From: Gammaproteobacteria bacterium | GTDB taxonomy: Bacteria > Pseudomonadota > Gammaproteobacteria > Xanthomonadales > Wenzhouxiangellaceae | Direction of reading: 5' to 3' | Assembly: GCA_003567685.1 (NCBI GenBank) | Contig: PWYW01000020.1 | Coordinates: 1 to 64,000, forward strand | DNA length: 64,000 nt | In this document: positions 18,552 through 26,670 of the stretch, in pieces | Position numbering within the stretch: position 1 is the stretch's first letter | Layout: each line of letters opens with the position of its first letter | Notes under the pieces: generated by a model | Told to the model about the DNA's origin: nothing | Database searches by the model: none | The model's input: only the letters and a program-made list of their open reading frames with translations | Program-made: the position numbers and the translations under genes

Positions 18552-19994
18552 ATGAACAGCCTTCGATCACAACTTTTGCTGCAAGTCTTTATGCCTCTGG
18601 CCCTGGTGGGTTCCCTGGCTGTCTGGGCCAGTTTCAACACCGTAGAGGGCCTGATTGAACATCGGCTTGAGAAAGAGATCGAGTTGGTGGCACGTGCTCT
18701 GCGCCTGCCAATTCAGCGCGCCCTGGTTGAACAGGATCTTGGCCGGATTGAGCAAACGTTGGCGGCCGTCTTCGATATCAGCCAGGTTTATGGGGCCTAT
18801 GTTTTCGACGCCGAAGGACGGCGAATTGCCACGGCTGGCGAACGACGACCGGGTTGGCAAGAGCAGATTGAAGCGGCTGAGGTCGTTGCATTGGGCGAAG
18901 AGCTGGGCCGCTATGCCGAACTGGCTGGCGAGGAGGTGTATTCCTATTTCATTCCGTTGACCGGGCCGACGGGGCGAATCGAGGGACTGTTCCAGGTGGT
19001 TCGACTGGAAAGCGAGATTGCCCAGCGACTGGAATCGATCAAGGCGCGTGCCTGGTTGACCTGGACGGCGGTGATCCTGCTCGTGTTGGGCATACTCCTG
19101 TTTGGCCATCGCCGCGCGGTACACGACCCTGTTGAAGCCTTGCTGGCCAGCATGCGCAAGGTGGAAGGTGGCCAGGCCAGCCATCGTGCCGCCTTGAGCG
19201 GACCGCGAGAAATGGCGGCCCTGGCCTCAGGCCTGAACCGGATGCTGGACGGTCTTGAGCAGATGCAAAGCCAGCTGGAACATCAGCGAGAACGCGAGCG
19301 GAATATGCACGATCGGCTTCGCGAGCAGGAAAGCCTGGCCACGCTTGGCCGATTCTCCTCGGGGGTAGCGCACGAACTGGGAGCACCTCTGACCGTCATT
19401 GATGGTGACGCCCGCCGTCTCGAACCGCTGGCAGGAAGTGACCCGGATGCCGGTCGTCGATTGCGGCGGATTCGCGGGCAGGTCGAGCGTACCCGCCAAC
19501 TCATCCGACAGCTCATGGAGTTTGTCCGCAGCGACAACCAGCAGGCCGAGTCCGTGCCGTTGCACCGGCTATTGTCCAAGGTGGTCGCTGGCGTATCGCC
19601 CCAGGCCGATGCCTCCTCGGTCACCCTGGAACAAAGTCTGCCGTCTGAAGATCAGGTGCTTATGGGTTATGAGATCAGGCTGGAGCATGCTTTGCTGAAC
19701 CTTGCCCGGAATGCGGTTCAGGCGGCCAGCACCCGGGTGCGCCTGTCGGCAGGCCGTGCAGATTTTGGGCTTTGGCTTGCCGTCGAGGACGATGGACCCG
19801 GTGTTCCCGAAGACGCCAGAACACGCATATTCCAGCCCTTCGAAAGCAGCCGCGACGAGGGCGAGGGCACCGGTCTGGGGCTCGCCATTGTTCAGAGCGT
19901 GGCCCGTGAACACGGTGCCAGTATTCACGTTGGGCGTAGTCAGGAACTGGGCGGCAGCCGATTCGAGTTGCGCTTTCCGGAGAAAGACGAATGA
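18552..19994 (+). CDS. Membrane histidine kinase of an NtrB/NtrC-type pair
   Basis: A sensor kinase of 480 residues from the ATG at 18552 (MNSLRSQLLLQVF). It has TM1 (about 8-28), a periplasmic sensor (about 30-165), TM2 (about 170-195), HAMP, and a HisKA dimerisation domain with the phosphoacceptor in SSGVAHELGAPLTVI. The HATPase domain shows the N box (NLARNAVQA), DDGPGVP and GTGLGLAI. The stimulus is unknown. It overlaps the response regulator by 4 bp, so the two form a dedicated pair. Confidence 0.9.
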   Translation: MNSLRSQLLLQVFMPLALVGSLAVWASFNTVEGLIEHRLEKEIELVARALRLPIQRALVEQDLGRIEQTLAAVFDISQVYGAYVFDAEGRRIATAGERRPGWQEQIEAAEVVALGEELGRYAELAGEEVYSYFIPLTGPTGRIEGLFQVVRLESEIAQRLESIKARAWLTWTAVILLVLGILLFGHRRAVHDPVEALLASMRKVEGGQASHRAALSGPREMAALASGLNRMLDGLEQMQSQLEHQRERERNMHDRLREQESLATLGRFSSGVAHELGAPLTVIDGDARRLEPLAGSDPDAGRRLRRIRGQVERTRQLIRQLMEFVRSDNQQAESVPLHRLLSKVVAGVSPQADASSVTLEQSLPSEDQVLMGYEIRLEHALLNLARNAVQAASTRVRLSAGRADFGLWLAVEDDGPGVPEDARTRIFQPFESSRDEGEGTGLGLAIVQSVAREHGASIHVGRSQELGGSRFELRFPEKDE

Positions 19995-21400
19995 GCGCAA
20001 CGAAAGAGAAAGGCAAGGTCCTGCTCGTGGAGGACGACCAGAAACTTCTCGAACTTCTGGTTGAGGAAATCGAAGCCGAGGGTTATTCCGTGCAGGCTTG
20101 TTCCAGCGCTGAAAAGGCGCTGGCCGTAATGGACGAGGTCGATCCCGATGTGGTGGTAACCGATCTGCAATTGCCGGGCCTTGATGGTTTGGCGTTGTTG
20201 GAGCGGTTGCGTTCGCGTCCGTTACCGCCCAGTGTTCTGATGATCAGTGCGTTCGGCACGATCGACCGGGCAGTCGCCGCCCTCAAGGCCGGGGCCGACA
20301 ACTTTCTGACCAAGCCGCTGGATATGGACCATTTCATCCTGACGCTTGAGCGTCTGCTGTCGGTACGTGCACTGCAGGCTCAAGTTGAGCGCTTTCGGCA
20401 GGCGCTGCCCAGTGAAGCCTTCCATGGCCTGGTCGGGAGCAGCCCTTTGATGCGTGCGCTGTTCGATCGCATCGGGCGCATTGCGCGCGCCGACGGGCCG
20501 GTCCTGGTGATTGGGGAGTCGGGGACCGGCAAGGATCTGGTCGCCCGGGCCCTTCACGCCGAAAGCCCTCGTGCTGATCGGAATTTCCTGGCGGTCAACT
20601 GTGCCGGCGTGCCGGCGGACTTGCTTGAGAGCGAGTTTTTCGGTCATGCCGAGGGGGCTTTTTCAGGGGCCGATCGCGCCCGGCCCGGGCTGTTCCGTGA
20701 GGCCGATGGAGGCACGCTCTTCCTAGACGAAATTGGTGAAATGCCGGCGGCACTTCAGGCCAAGCTGCTGCGCGCTTTGCAGGATGGACGCATTCGACCG
20801 GTCGGCGCTGATCGCGAGCACCGGGTCGATGTCCGCCTGGTAGCGGCAACGAATGTGAACCTTCTCGACAAGGTCGCCGCCGGCGAATTTCGCGAAGATT
20901 TGTATTACCGACTCGAGGCGTTCCAGGTGGACGTGCCGCCATTGCGGGAACGGGGTGAAGACCGGGAGCTTCTTGCCATGAATTTTATCGCCACGTTTGC
21001 CGCGGCTCGTTCCCGTCCGGCCCGCCGCCTGTCGGAAAGCGCTCTGGAGGCCATTCAGGCGTATCAATGGCCAGGGAACGTCAGGGAGCTACGTAATGCC
21101 ATGGAGCGGGCCGTGACCTTTTGTGAAGATGAGGCTATTGCCCCTGCCCATTTGCCCGAACGCGTTCGCCAGGCGCGCAGCCAACTGGCCTCGCCGGTCG
21201 CCTCGCCGGACAAGGCCTTGCCTGCGGAGCTTCTGGCCGGCGATGTGCTGCCCAGCATGGAGGAAATCAAACTGCGTTACGCGCGTTACGTGCTGGACCG
21301 GGTAGACGGCAACAAGCGTCGGGCGGCGGCTCTGCTTGGCGTTGGCCGGCGCAGCTTGTACCGCTGGATTGACCAGGATCAGGATCAAGGCCAGGAATAG
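19991..21400 (+). CDS. Sigma-54-dependent response regulator (NtrC family)
   Basis: 469 residues: a REC domain (about 8-120) with the phosphoacceptor Asp in VVTDLQLPG, an AAA+ domain (about 140-375) with Walker A GESGTGKD, Walker B GGTLFLDEIGEM and R-finger region YYRLEAFQVDVPPLRER, and a C-terminal Fis-type HTH (about 425-460, GNKRRAAALLGVGRRSLYRW). The sigma-54 contact loop reads GAFSGA instead of GAFTGA. It should activate sigma-54 promoters on phosphorylation by the adjacent kinase. No -24/-12 promoter was identified nearby. Confidence 0.92.
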   Translation: MSATKEKGKVLLVEDDQKLLELLVEEIEAEGYSVQACSSAEKALAVMDEVDPDVVVTDLQLPGLDGLALLERLRSRPLPPSVLMISAFGTIDRAVAALKAGADNFLTKPLDMDHFILTLERLLSVRALQAQVERFRQALPSEAFHGLVGSSPLMRALFDRIGRIARADGPVLVIGESGTGKDLVARALHAESPRADRNFLAVNCAGVPADLLESEFFGHAEGAFSGADRARPGLFREADGGTLFLDEIGEMPAALQAKLLRALQDGRIRPVGADREHRVDVRLVAATNVNLLDKVAAGEFREDLYYRLEAFQVDVPPLRERGEDRELLAMNFIATFAAARSRPARRLSESALEAIQAYQWPGNVRELRNAMERAVTFCEDEAIAPAHLPERVRQARSQLASPVASPDKALPAELLAGDVLPSMEEIKLRYARYVLDRVDGNKRRAAALLGVGRRSLYRWIDQDQDQGQE

Positions 21401-21495
21401 CTTGCTTTGACTTGTTCAGCTGCGGTTGGCTTATTGATCGCATGCTTGCACCATCAGTCGTTATGCTTTCAGCATCACTTACTCAGGAGATTTCC

Positions 21496-22167
21496 ATGCC
21501 CCGATCATCGCGATTCAAGACTTTGCTTCTCAGCCTGCCACTGGCTGCCCTGTTGACGGCCTGCGCTACCACCTCTGACCCTTGGACCGGCGAAGAGCGA
21601 ACCACCCGAACGGGGCAGGGTGCGGCCGTGGGAGCAGGTATCGGCGCGGTCATCGGTGCCATCAGCGGCGGCGACCGCGTCAAACGGGCGGCCATTGGTG
21701 CTGGTATCGGCGCGTTGGGTGGTGCCGCCGTCGGCAGTTACCAGGACCGCCAGGAAGAAGCGCTTCGTCGCCAGCTCCGCGGAACCGGCGTCAGTGTTAC
21801 CCGGCGTGGCGATGACATCATCTTGAACATGCCCGGCAACGTCACCTTCGACATTGATAGTGATGCGCTTCGCCCCGGCTTTTTCGATGTGCTGAATTCA
21901 GTGGCGCTTGTGGTCAACGAATTCGATCAGACCGTGCTGGTCGTGGAGGGCCATACCGACATTACCGGTCCGCGGGCGCACAACATGAATCTCTCACTGC
22001 GTCGGGCCGAGACGGTCAGTCGCTACCTGATTGCACAAGGCGTCGCGCCGGTGCGGATAGATAGCCATGGTTTTGGTCCGGATTACCCGATAGCCAGCAA
22101 TGACACCGCTGAGGGCCGTGCCGCCAACCGCCGGGTCGAATTGACCCTGATGCCGATCACCCGCTGA
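21496..22167 (+). CDS. OmpA-domain lipoprotein with glycine-zipper (YiaD-like)
   Basis: A 223-residue lipoprotein. The start at 21496 has CAGGAG 6 bases upstream and gives a signal ending LLTAC (Cys23). A glycine-zipper segment (about 45-85, GAAVGAGIGAVIGAISGG) is followed by an OmpA C-terminal peptidoglycan-binding domain (about 105-220) with VEGHTDITG and the NxxLSxxRA-type motif NLSLRRAETV. It probably links the outer membrane to peptidoglycan. It is convergent with rluB, with only 10 bp between. Confidence 0.9.
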   Translation: MPRSSRFKTLLLSLPLAALLTACATTSDPWTGEERTTRTGQGAAVGAGIGAVIGAISGGDRVKRAAIGAGIGALGGAAVGSYQDRQEEALRRQLRGTGVSVTRRGDDIILNMPGNVTFDIDSDALRPGFFDVLNSVALVVNEFDQTVLVVEGHTDITGPRAHNMNLSLRRAETVSRYLIAQGVAPVRIDSHGFGPDYPIASNDTAEGRAANRRVELTLMPITR

Positions 22168-22177
22168 TCGGCAGCGT

Positions 22178-23170
22178 TCAGCGTGCTCGACGTCCGGTTT
22201 TGCGCCGGGCCGGCGTCGAGCGCACATTCCTGCCCTCGCTGCTGCGGGCTGATACCAGGGTCAGGCCCTGACTGAGCGGCGGCAGGCCGACATCTTCGCG
22301 CAGGATCTGATGATCACGACCGGTCAGTTCCTCGTACTTTCCGCTGCGTACCCGGGATGGCAAAAACACCGGCCCGAACCGAACACGCTTCAGGCGGGCG
22401 ACCTGGGCACCCACGGTTTCCCACAAGCGCCGCACTTCGCGGTTGCGGCCCTCCATGATCGTGACGGTGTACCAGGCATGTCCGGCGGTGACTTCACCGG
22501 GTACCAGGTCACTGAATGCCGCCATCCCGTCGTCCAGCTTCACCCCTTTCAGCAGTTGTTCGATCTGTTCCTCGCTGACCGCGCCGCGAATCCGGCACAA
22601 GTACTCTCGGTCGACCTGGCCGGATGGGTGCATCATGCGGTTGGCGAGTTCACCGTCGGTGGTCAGAAGCAGCAGACCGGCGGTGTTCAAGTCAAGGCGA
22701 CCAATGGCAATCCAGCGTCCGTCCCGCAGTTTGGGCAGTCGGTCAAACACTGTTTTGCGTCCCTCGGGATCGTTGCGGGTGGTTACCTCGCCTTCGGGTT
22801 TGTGGTAAATCAGCGTGCGCTGTTCGCCCCCTTCAACCGTTACGGTCCAGTCACGTTCATTGAAACTGATTTTGTCGCCAGGGCTGACGGTGGCACCCAG
22901 CTCCGCCGCGCGGCCATTGAGTTGCACTTGCCCGTCGGCAATCAATTGCTCAAGTCCGCGGCGCGAACCCAGCCCCGCATTGGCCATGACTTTTTGCAGT
23001 CGCTCGCTCGCCGGGTTGCTGGCTGATTCAGTCGCGCGGTTCTGGCGCCCGCTCTGGGGGGTCCGCTTGGCTGAGCGGGTCTTCTTGCTGGGTCGCCGGC
23101 GGTTCGTCCTGCTGGCCGTCTCGTCGCTCGTTCTGCTCGCCGTTTTCGGCCTGCGTGTTGGTTTGTTCAT
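22178..23170 (-). CDS. rluB: 23S rRNA pseudouridine synthase RluB family, with basic N-terminal extension
   Basis: Makes pseudouridine in 23S rRNA (E. coli RluB: position 2605). It is 330 residues. A 54-residue Arg/Lys/Ser/Thr-rich tail is followed by an S4 RNA-binding domain (SERLQKVMANAGLGSRRGLE) and the RsuA-type catalytic domain with the catalytic Asp in IGRLDLNTAGLLLLTTDG. No ATG, GTG or TTG lies between 23170 and the S4 domain, so the extension must be translated. Its first 143 bp lie inside the scpB frame. Confidence 0.93.
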   Translation of the reverse strand: MNKPTRRPKTASRTSDETASRTNRRRPSKKTRSAKRTPQSGRQNRATESASNPASERLQKVMANAGLGSRRGLEQLIADGQVQLNGRAAELGATVSPGDKISFNERDWTVTVEGGEQRTLIYHKPEGEVTTRNDPEGRKTVFDRLPKLRDGRWIAIGRLDLNTAGLLLLTTDGELANRMMHPSGQVDREYLCRIRGAVSEEQIEQLLKGVKLDDGMAAFSDLVPGEVTAGHAWYTVTIMEGRNREVRRLWETVGAQVARLKRVRFGPVFLPSRVRSGKYEELTGRDHQILREDVGLPPLSQGLTLVSARSSEGRNVRSTPARRKTGRRAR

Positions 23171-23771
23171 CGTCTTGCCTGTCTTCCGGCGCCCGATCCG
23201 TGGACGCCTCTGGGTGGGTCAGCTGGAGTTCTGGCTCAAGATTGTCAAGGTCCTTGATTTCGGCCAGCGTCGGGAGTTCATCCAGTGACTTGAGATTGAA
23301 GTAATCCAGAAACTGCTTGCTGGTTCCCAGCAGTTCCGGGCGGCCTGGTACATCGCGGTGGCCAACCACCTTGATCCACTGGCGTTCCTGAAGTGTCCGC
23401 AGAATGTTTCCGCTTAAAGAAACGCCGCGGATCTGTTCGATCTCGCCGCGCGTAATGGGTTGTCGATAGGCAATGATCGCCAGGGTTTCGAGCAGCGCGC
23501 GCGAGTATTTCGGCGGCTTCTCGGTCCACAGGTTGGCGATCACCGGCATCAGGGTCGTTCGAATCTGCAACCGGTAGCCACTGCCGACTTCCTTCAGCTC
23601 GACAGCCCGATCGGCCAGCTCGCCGTCGAGCGCGGCCAGCGCTTCCTTCAAGGCGCCATGTCCGGGCTTTTCGTCATCCGGGAACAGTGCATTGAGCTGG
23701 TTCAGGGAGAGTGGCTCGCCGGCGGCAAGCAATGCGCCTTCGACAATGATTTTAAGTGCGTTTATATCCAT
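23028..23771 (-). CDS. scpB: Segregation and condensation protein B
   Basis: A winged-helix kleisin-associated subunit of the SMC-ScpAB condensin. It is 247 residues, with the two-winged-helix core to about residue 170 (LETLAIIAYRQPITRGEIEQIRG is diagnostic), then an acidic, Gln/Glu/Asp-rich disordered tail (about 190-247). The tail is encoded by the DNA that, in another frame, encodes the basic N-terminus of RluB. It lies 18 bp after scpA, and the smc gene is about 2 kb away. Confidence 0.95.
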   Translation of the reverse strand: MDINALKIIVEGALLAAGEPLSLNQLNALFPDDEKPGHGALKEALAALDGELADRAVELKEVGSGYRLQIRTTLMPVIANLWTEKPPKYSRALLETLAIIAYRQPITRGEIEQIRGVSLSGNILRTLQERQWIKVVGHRDVPGRPELLGTSKQFLDYFNLKSLDELPTLAEIKDLDNLEPELQLTHPEASTDRAPEDRQDDEQTNTQAENGEQNERRDGQQDEPPATQQEDPLSQADPPERAPEPRD

Positions 23772-23789
23772 TGGATGCTGGCAAAAATG

Positions 23790-24650
23790 TCAGGACTGAA
23801 CCGGGCTGCGAACATAGATCTGGCCGAACAGCTCTTGCTGGACCAGATCGACCAGGTGCTCGCGCAGAAGCTCGAGCAGGGCAAGGAACGTCACCACGGC
23901 ACCGATCCGTCCCTCGGCCAGGTCAAAACATTCCTGAAAGGCGACGAAGGGCTTGCGCGAAACCAGATCGGTGATGCGGCTCATTCGCTCGCGAACGGAC
24001 AACGGTTCGGACTGCACCTGATGGTGGGCAAAAACCTCGGCCCTTGCCATGACGTCACGCAGGGCGAGTAGCACTTCGCGCAAGTCGATTTCCGGCGGCA
24101 GCTGCACCGGGCCGCGTTCTTCAAGGGCGGCCGATGCGATGGCAATGTCGCGCTCTTCGCGCGGCAGGGCATCCACGTCTTCAGCGGCCTGCTTGAACCG
24201 TTCGTATTCCTGCAGGCGGCGAATCAACTCGGCGCGCGGATCGCCTTCATCGTCTTCCTCGGGCTCGGGCCTTGGCAGCAACATGCGGGACTTGATCTCG
24301 GCCAGAATGGCAGCCATGACCAGATACTCGGCGGCCAACTCCAGTTTCATGCCGGACATCATTTCTATGTAACCGGTGTACTGACGGGTGATTTCGGCGA
24401 TGGGAATGTCGAGGATTTCCAGGTTCTGGCGCCGAATCAGGTAGAGCAAAAGGTCAAGGGGGCCTTCAAAAGCCTCCAGGAAGACTTCCAACGCGTCGGG
24501 CGGAATGTAAAGGTCATCGGGCAGCTTGAGCAGCGGTTTGCCTTGCACAACGGCAAACGGCATTTCCACCTGGCTGGCAGTGACAGTGCTGGAGGTGTCA
24601 GTCATGGGCAAAGTGTAGCGGCTTCCGGGCATCACTGTCCCGTTATTCAT
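23790..24650 (-). CDS. scpA: Segregation and condensation protein A (kleisin)
   Basis: The kleisin subunit that bridges SMC heads. It is 286 residues, with the family core beginning FLEAFEGPLDLLLYLIRRQNLEILDIP, a central acidic linker and the C-terminal winged helix (about 225-280). The start at ATG 24650 has AGGA 9 bases upstream. ATG 24605 (MTDTSSTVT) is an alternative if transcription starts at a TACACT -10-like sequence just upstream of it. It heads scpA-scpB-rluB. Confidence 0.93.
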   Translation of the reverse strand: MNNGTVMPGSRYTLPMTDTSSTVTASQVEMPFAVVQGKPLLKLPDDLYIPPDALEVFLEAFEGPLDLLLYLIRRQNLEILDIPIAEITRQYTGYIEMMSGMKLELAAEYLVMAAILAEIKSRMLLPRPEPEEDDEGDPRAELIRRLQEYERFKQAAEDVDALPREERDIAIASAALEERGPVQLPPEIDLREVLLALRDVMARAEVFAHHQVQSEPLSVRERMSRITDLVSRKPFVAFQECFDLAEGRIGAVVTFLALLELLREHLVDLVQQELFGQIYVRSPVQS

Positions 24651-24728
24651 TCGCGCAGGTCCTGATGCCCGGGCGGGATACGGGCGCTACAATGCTATTT
24701 GGCTATTCAAGATTGCTGTATCGAGACC

Positions 24729-25028
24729 ATGTATTACATGATTCTTGGCCAGGAGGCCGATGATGCCCTTGAAATCAGGCAGAAGGTCAGGCCGGCCCAT
24801 GTCGACCGGTTGAAGACGCTGTCGGAGCAGGGGCGGTTGCTGCTGGCCGGACCACTGCCTGCGATCGATGCGGCGGATCCGGGGCCGGCAGGCTTCAGCG
24901 GTTCGCTGCTGGTTGCCGAATTCGACTCGCTGGGGGCTGCGCAGGCCTGGGCCGATGATGAGCCGTACCTGACAGCCGGCGCCTGGTCGGGCGTTGATGT
25001 CCGGCCATTCGTGAAGGTGCTGCCATGA
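24729..25028 (+). CDS. yciI: YciI-family protein
   Basis: A 99-residue ferredoxin-like-fold protein (MYYMILGQEADDALEIRQKVRPAHVDRLKTLSEQGRL) with the family's His in RPAHVDRL and the AWADDEPYLTAGAW segment. It is a small cytoplasmic protein, probably enzymatic, of unsettled function. The longer frame from 24699 adds residues that do not match the family. It overlaps the bolA gene by 4 bp. Confidence 0.88.
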   Translation: MYYMILGQEADDALEIRQKVRPAHVDRLKTLSEQGRLLLAGPLPAIDAADPGPAGFSGSLLVAEFDSLGAAQAWADDEPYLTAGAWSGVDVRPFVKVLP

Positions 25029-25297
25029 CAGCCGAACGCGTGGCCATGATTGAGGATCGTTTGCAAGCCGCGCTATCTCCGGTAACGCTGGAGGTTGTCG
25101 ACGAGTCCCATTTGCACGTCGGGCATCCGGGTGCGCGTGACGGTCGCGGACATTTCCGGGTGCGGATCGTCAGTGGCCTGTTCCATGGGCTGCCCCGGCT
25201 GGCCCGTCATCGCCGGGTGTATGCGGCACTGGGAGAATTAATGCAAACGGACATACATGCATTGACTATTGAGGCGTTTTCTGAAAATGGTTCGTAA
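25025..25297 (+). CDS. bolA: BolA-family protein
   Basis: A 90-residue BolA/IbaG-type protein with the conserved HLHVGHPGARDGRGHFRVRIVS segment and the C-terminal HALTIEAF. BolA proteins bind monothiol glutaredoxins and 2Fe-2S clusters, and some bind DNA. The start overlaps yciI (ATGA), and the end overlaps the following lipoprotein gene by 11 bp. This yciI-bolA-isomerase order looks like one operon. Confidence 0.9.
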   Translation: MTAERVAMIEDRLQAALSPVTLEVVDESHLHVGHPGARDGRGHFRVRIVSGLFHGLPRLARHRRVYAALGELMQTDIHALTIEAFSENGS

Positions 25298-26114
25298 CAT
25301 ATTATTTTTAATGCTAATAATTGCTTTAGGTGCTTGCCAGTCTGATCGCCAGTCGGGTCTTGTGAGTAGCGATGACACATTGCTGGTGTTGGTTGATGGG
25401 CAGCCGATCACCTTGCCGATGCTCGAGTACATGATGAAAATGCGTGGCATTGACGAGGACGATCACGAGGGGATGCGCGAACTGCTTGATGAACTGATTC
25501 GCCTGCGCGCCGTGGCCAACGCGGCCATCGATGAGGGCCTGGATGCGGAACCGGAAGTTCGTGCCCGCCGCATGGTGCGTGACCTTGAAGCCCTGCAGCT
25601 TCGCTATTTCGACCAGATCTACCGCGACCACCCGGTCACAGAAGACGACATTCTTGCGGTGTATCAAGGCCAGCTCGACCGCGCTGGCGATCGCCAGTAC
25701 CAGATCGAGACGCTGTTTTTCCCCAGTCAGGAACAGGCGCTGGTCAATCTTGCCCGTATCGAAGATGGTGAGCTCGACTTTGATGCCATGGCAGCCCAGG
25801 TCAGTGAGCTGGGCGGGCGGCACGATCCTCATTTGTGGGTCGATCGAAGCCAGGTGCCCGAATCGATTGCGGCGCTATTGGTCGAAGCGGAACAGGGCGA
25901 GGTGCTCAGCCTGCCGCTGCAAACACCTCAGGGTTGGCGCCTGTTGCGTTTGGTTGGTACTCGCGCGGTTGAAGCGCCGCCGCTGGACGATGTCCGCGAG
26001 GGAATTGCCCGTCAGCTGGTCCGTCAACGCCTGGAAGCGCTGGTCGAAGACCTTTATCAGGGTGCCGAAATCACCCCGATGCTGCCGCTTGATGAGGTCC
26101 CGGAAGAGCCATGA
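25287..26114 (+). CDS. Parvulin-type peptidyl-prolyl isomerase lipoprotein
   Basis: A 275-residue periplasmic chaperone/isomerase. From ATG 25287 the signal peptide is MVRNILFLMLIIALGAC with Cys17 as the lipidation site; a TTG at 25269 would add six residues. A SurA/PrsA-like helical N-terminal region (about 35-120) precedes a PpiC domain (about 125-225), which lacks some canonical parvulin residues, so its isomerase activity is uncertain. It is the last gene of the yciI-bolA operon. Confidence 0.8.
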   Translation: MVRNILFLMLIIALGACQSDRQSGLVSSDDTLLVLVDGQPITLPMLEYMMKMRGIDEDDHEGMRELLDELIRLRAVANAAIDEGLDAEPEVRARRMVRDLEALQLRYFDQIYRDHPVTEDDILAVYQGQLDRAGDRQYQIETLFFPSQEQALVNLARIEDGELDFDAMAAQVSELGGRHDPHLWVDRSQVPESIAALLVEAEQGEVLSLPLQTPQGWRLLRLVGTRAVEAPPLDDVREGIARQLVRQRLEALVEDLYQGAEITPMLPLDEVPEEP

Positions 26115-26139
26115 CAGGTTTTCCGTACAAGCATTTTCT

Positions 26140-26173
26140 GAAAACAAACCCCCGGTCGGTTTGCGACCGGGGT
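26140..26173 (-). terminator. Intrinsic terminator of queF
   Basis: CCCCGGTCG (26150-26158) pairs with CGACCGGGG (26164-26172) around a five-base loop. Read on the minus strand it is followed by TTTGTTTT. It lies between convergent genes. The plus strand has no T-run, so it is assigned to queF. Confidence 0.7.
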
Positions 26174-26208
26174 GGACGCTGATTCGCTGAAGGGAATGTG
26201 CTGCGGCG

Positions 26209-26598
26209 TCAGGGCAGGTCAACCCGAACCGGTGGCTGCCAGTCTTTCGCCCGATGTTCGGCAACGACCTTCGTGTAAATGCCGCCGCGAACGTTGAAGT
26301 CTGCCGTCAAGCGCATGAAGCGGGGTTCAGTGGCATCGACGATATCCGCCAGGATGCGGTTGGTCACGGCTTCATGGAAGGCGCCTTCGTCGCGGAAACT
26401 CCAGACGTAGTTTTTCAGTGCCTTGAGTTCGACGCAGAATCTCTCCGGGACGTACTCCAGGATCAGCTCGGCGAAATCGGGCTGACCGGTTTTCGGGCAC
26501 AAGCAGGTAAACTCGGGAATTCGAATGTGAATGGTATAATCACGTTCGGGATTGGGGTTGGGAAATACTTCCAGGTCCCGACTGGGCTGGCTAGGCAT
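26209..26598 (-). CDS. queF: NADPH-dependent 7-cyano-7-deazaguanine reductase (short QueF)
   Basis: Reduces preQ0 to preQ1 in queuosine synthesis. It is a 129-residue, unimodular QueF. The catalytic Cys lies in [13 protein letters not shown] and the QueF signature in [21 protein letters not shown] Shine-Dalgarno (AAGGA) lies 9 bases before the ATG. It is a T-fold relative of FolE2, the enzyme that starts the same deazaguanine pathway at 9.9 kb. It is divergent from smc and convergent with the yciI-bolA operon. Confidence 0.95.
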   Translation of the reverse strand: MPSQPSRDLEVFPNPNPERDYTIHIRIPEFTCLCPKTGQPDFAELILEYVPERFCVELKALKNYVWSFRDEGAFHEAVTNRILADIVDATEPRFMRLTADFNVRGGIYTKVVAEHRAKDWQPPVRVDLP

Positions 26599-26670
26599 CG
26601 CGGCGATCCTTTTGTTGGCAATGGGCGAGACGCGGTAGATTAAAACAAAAACAACAGGGAATCGGCGTCA

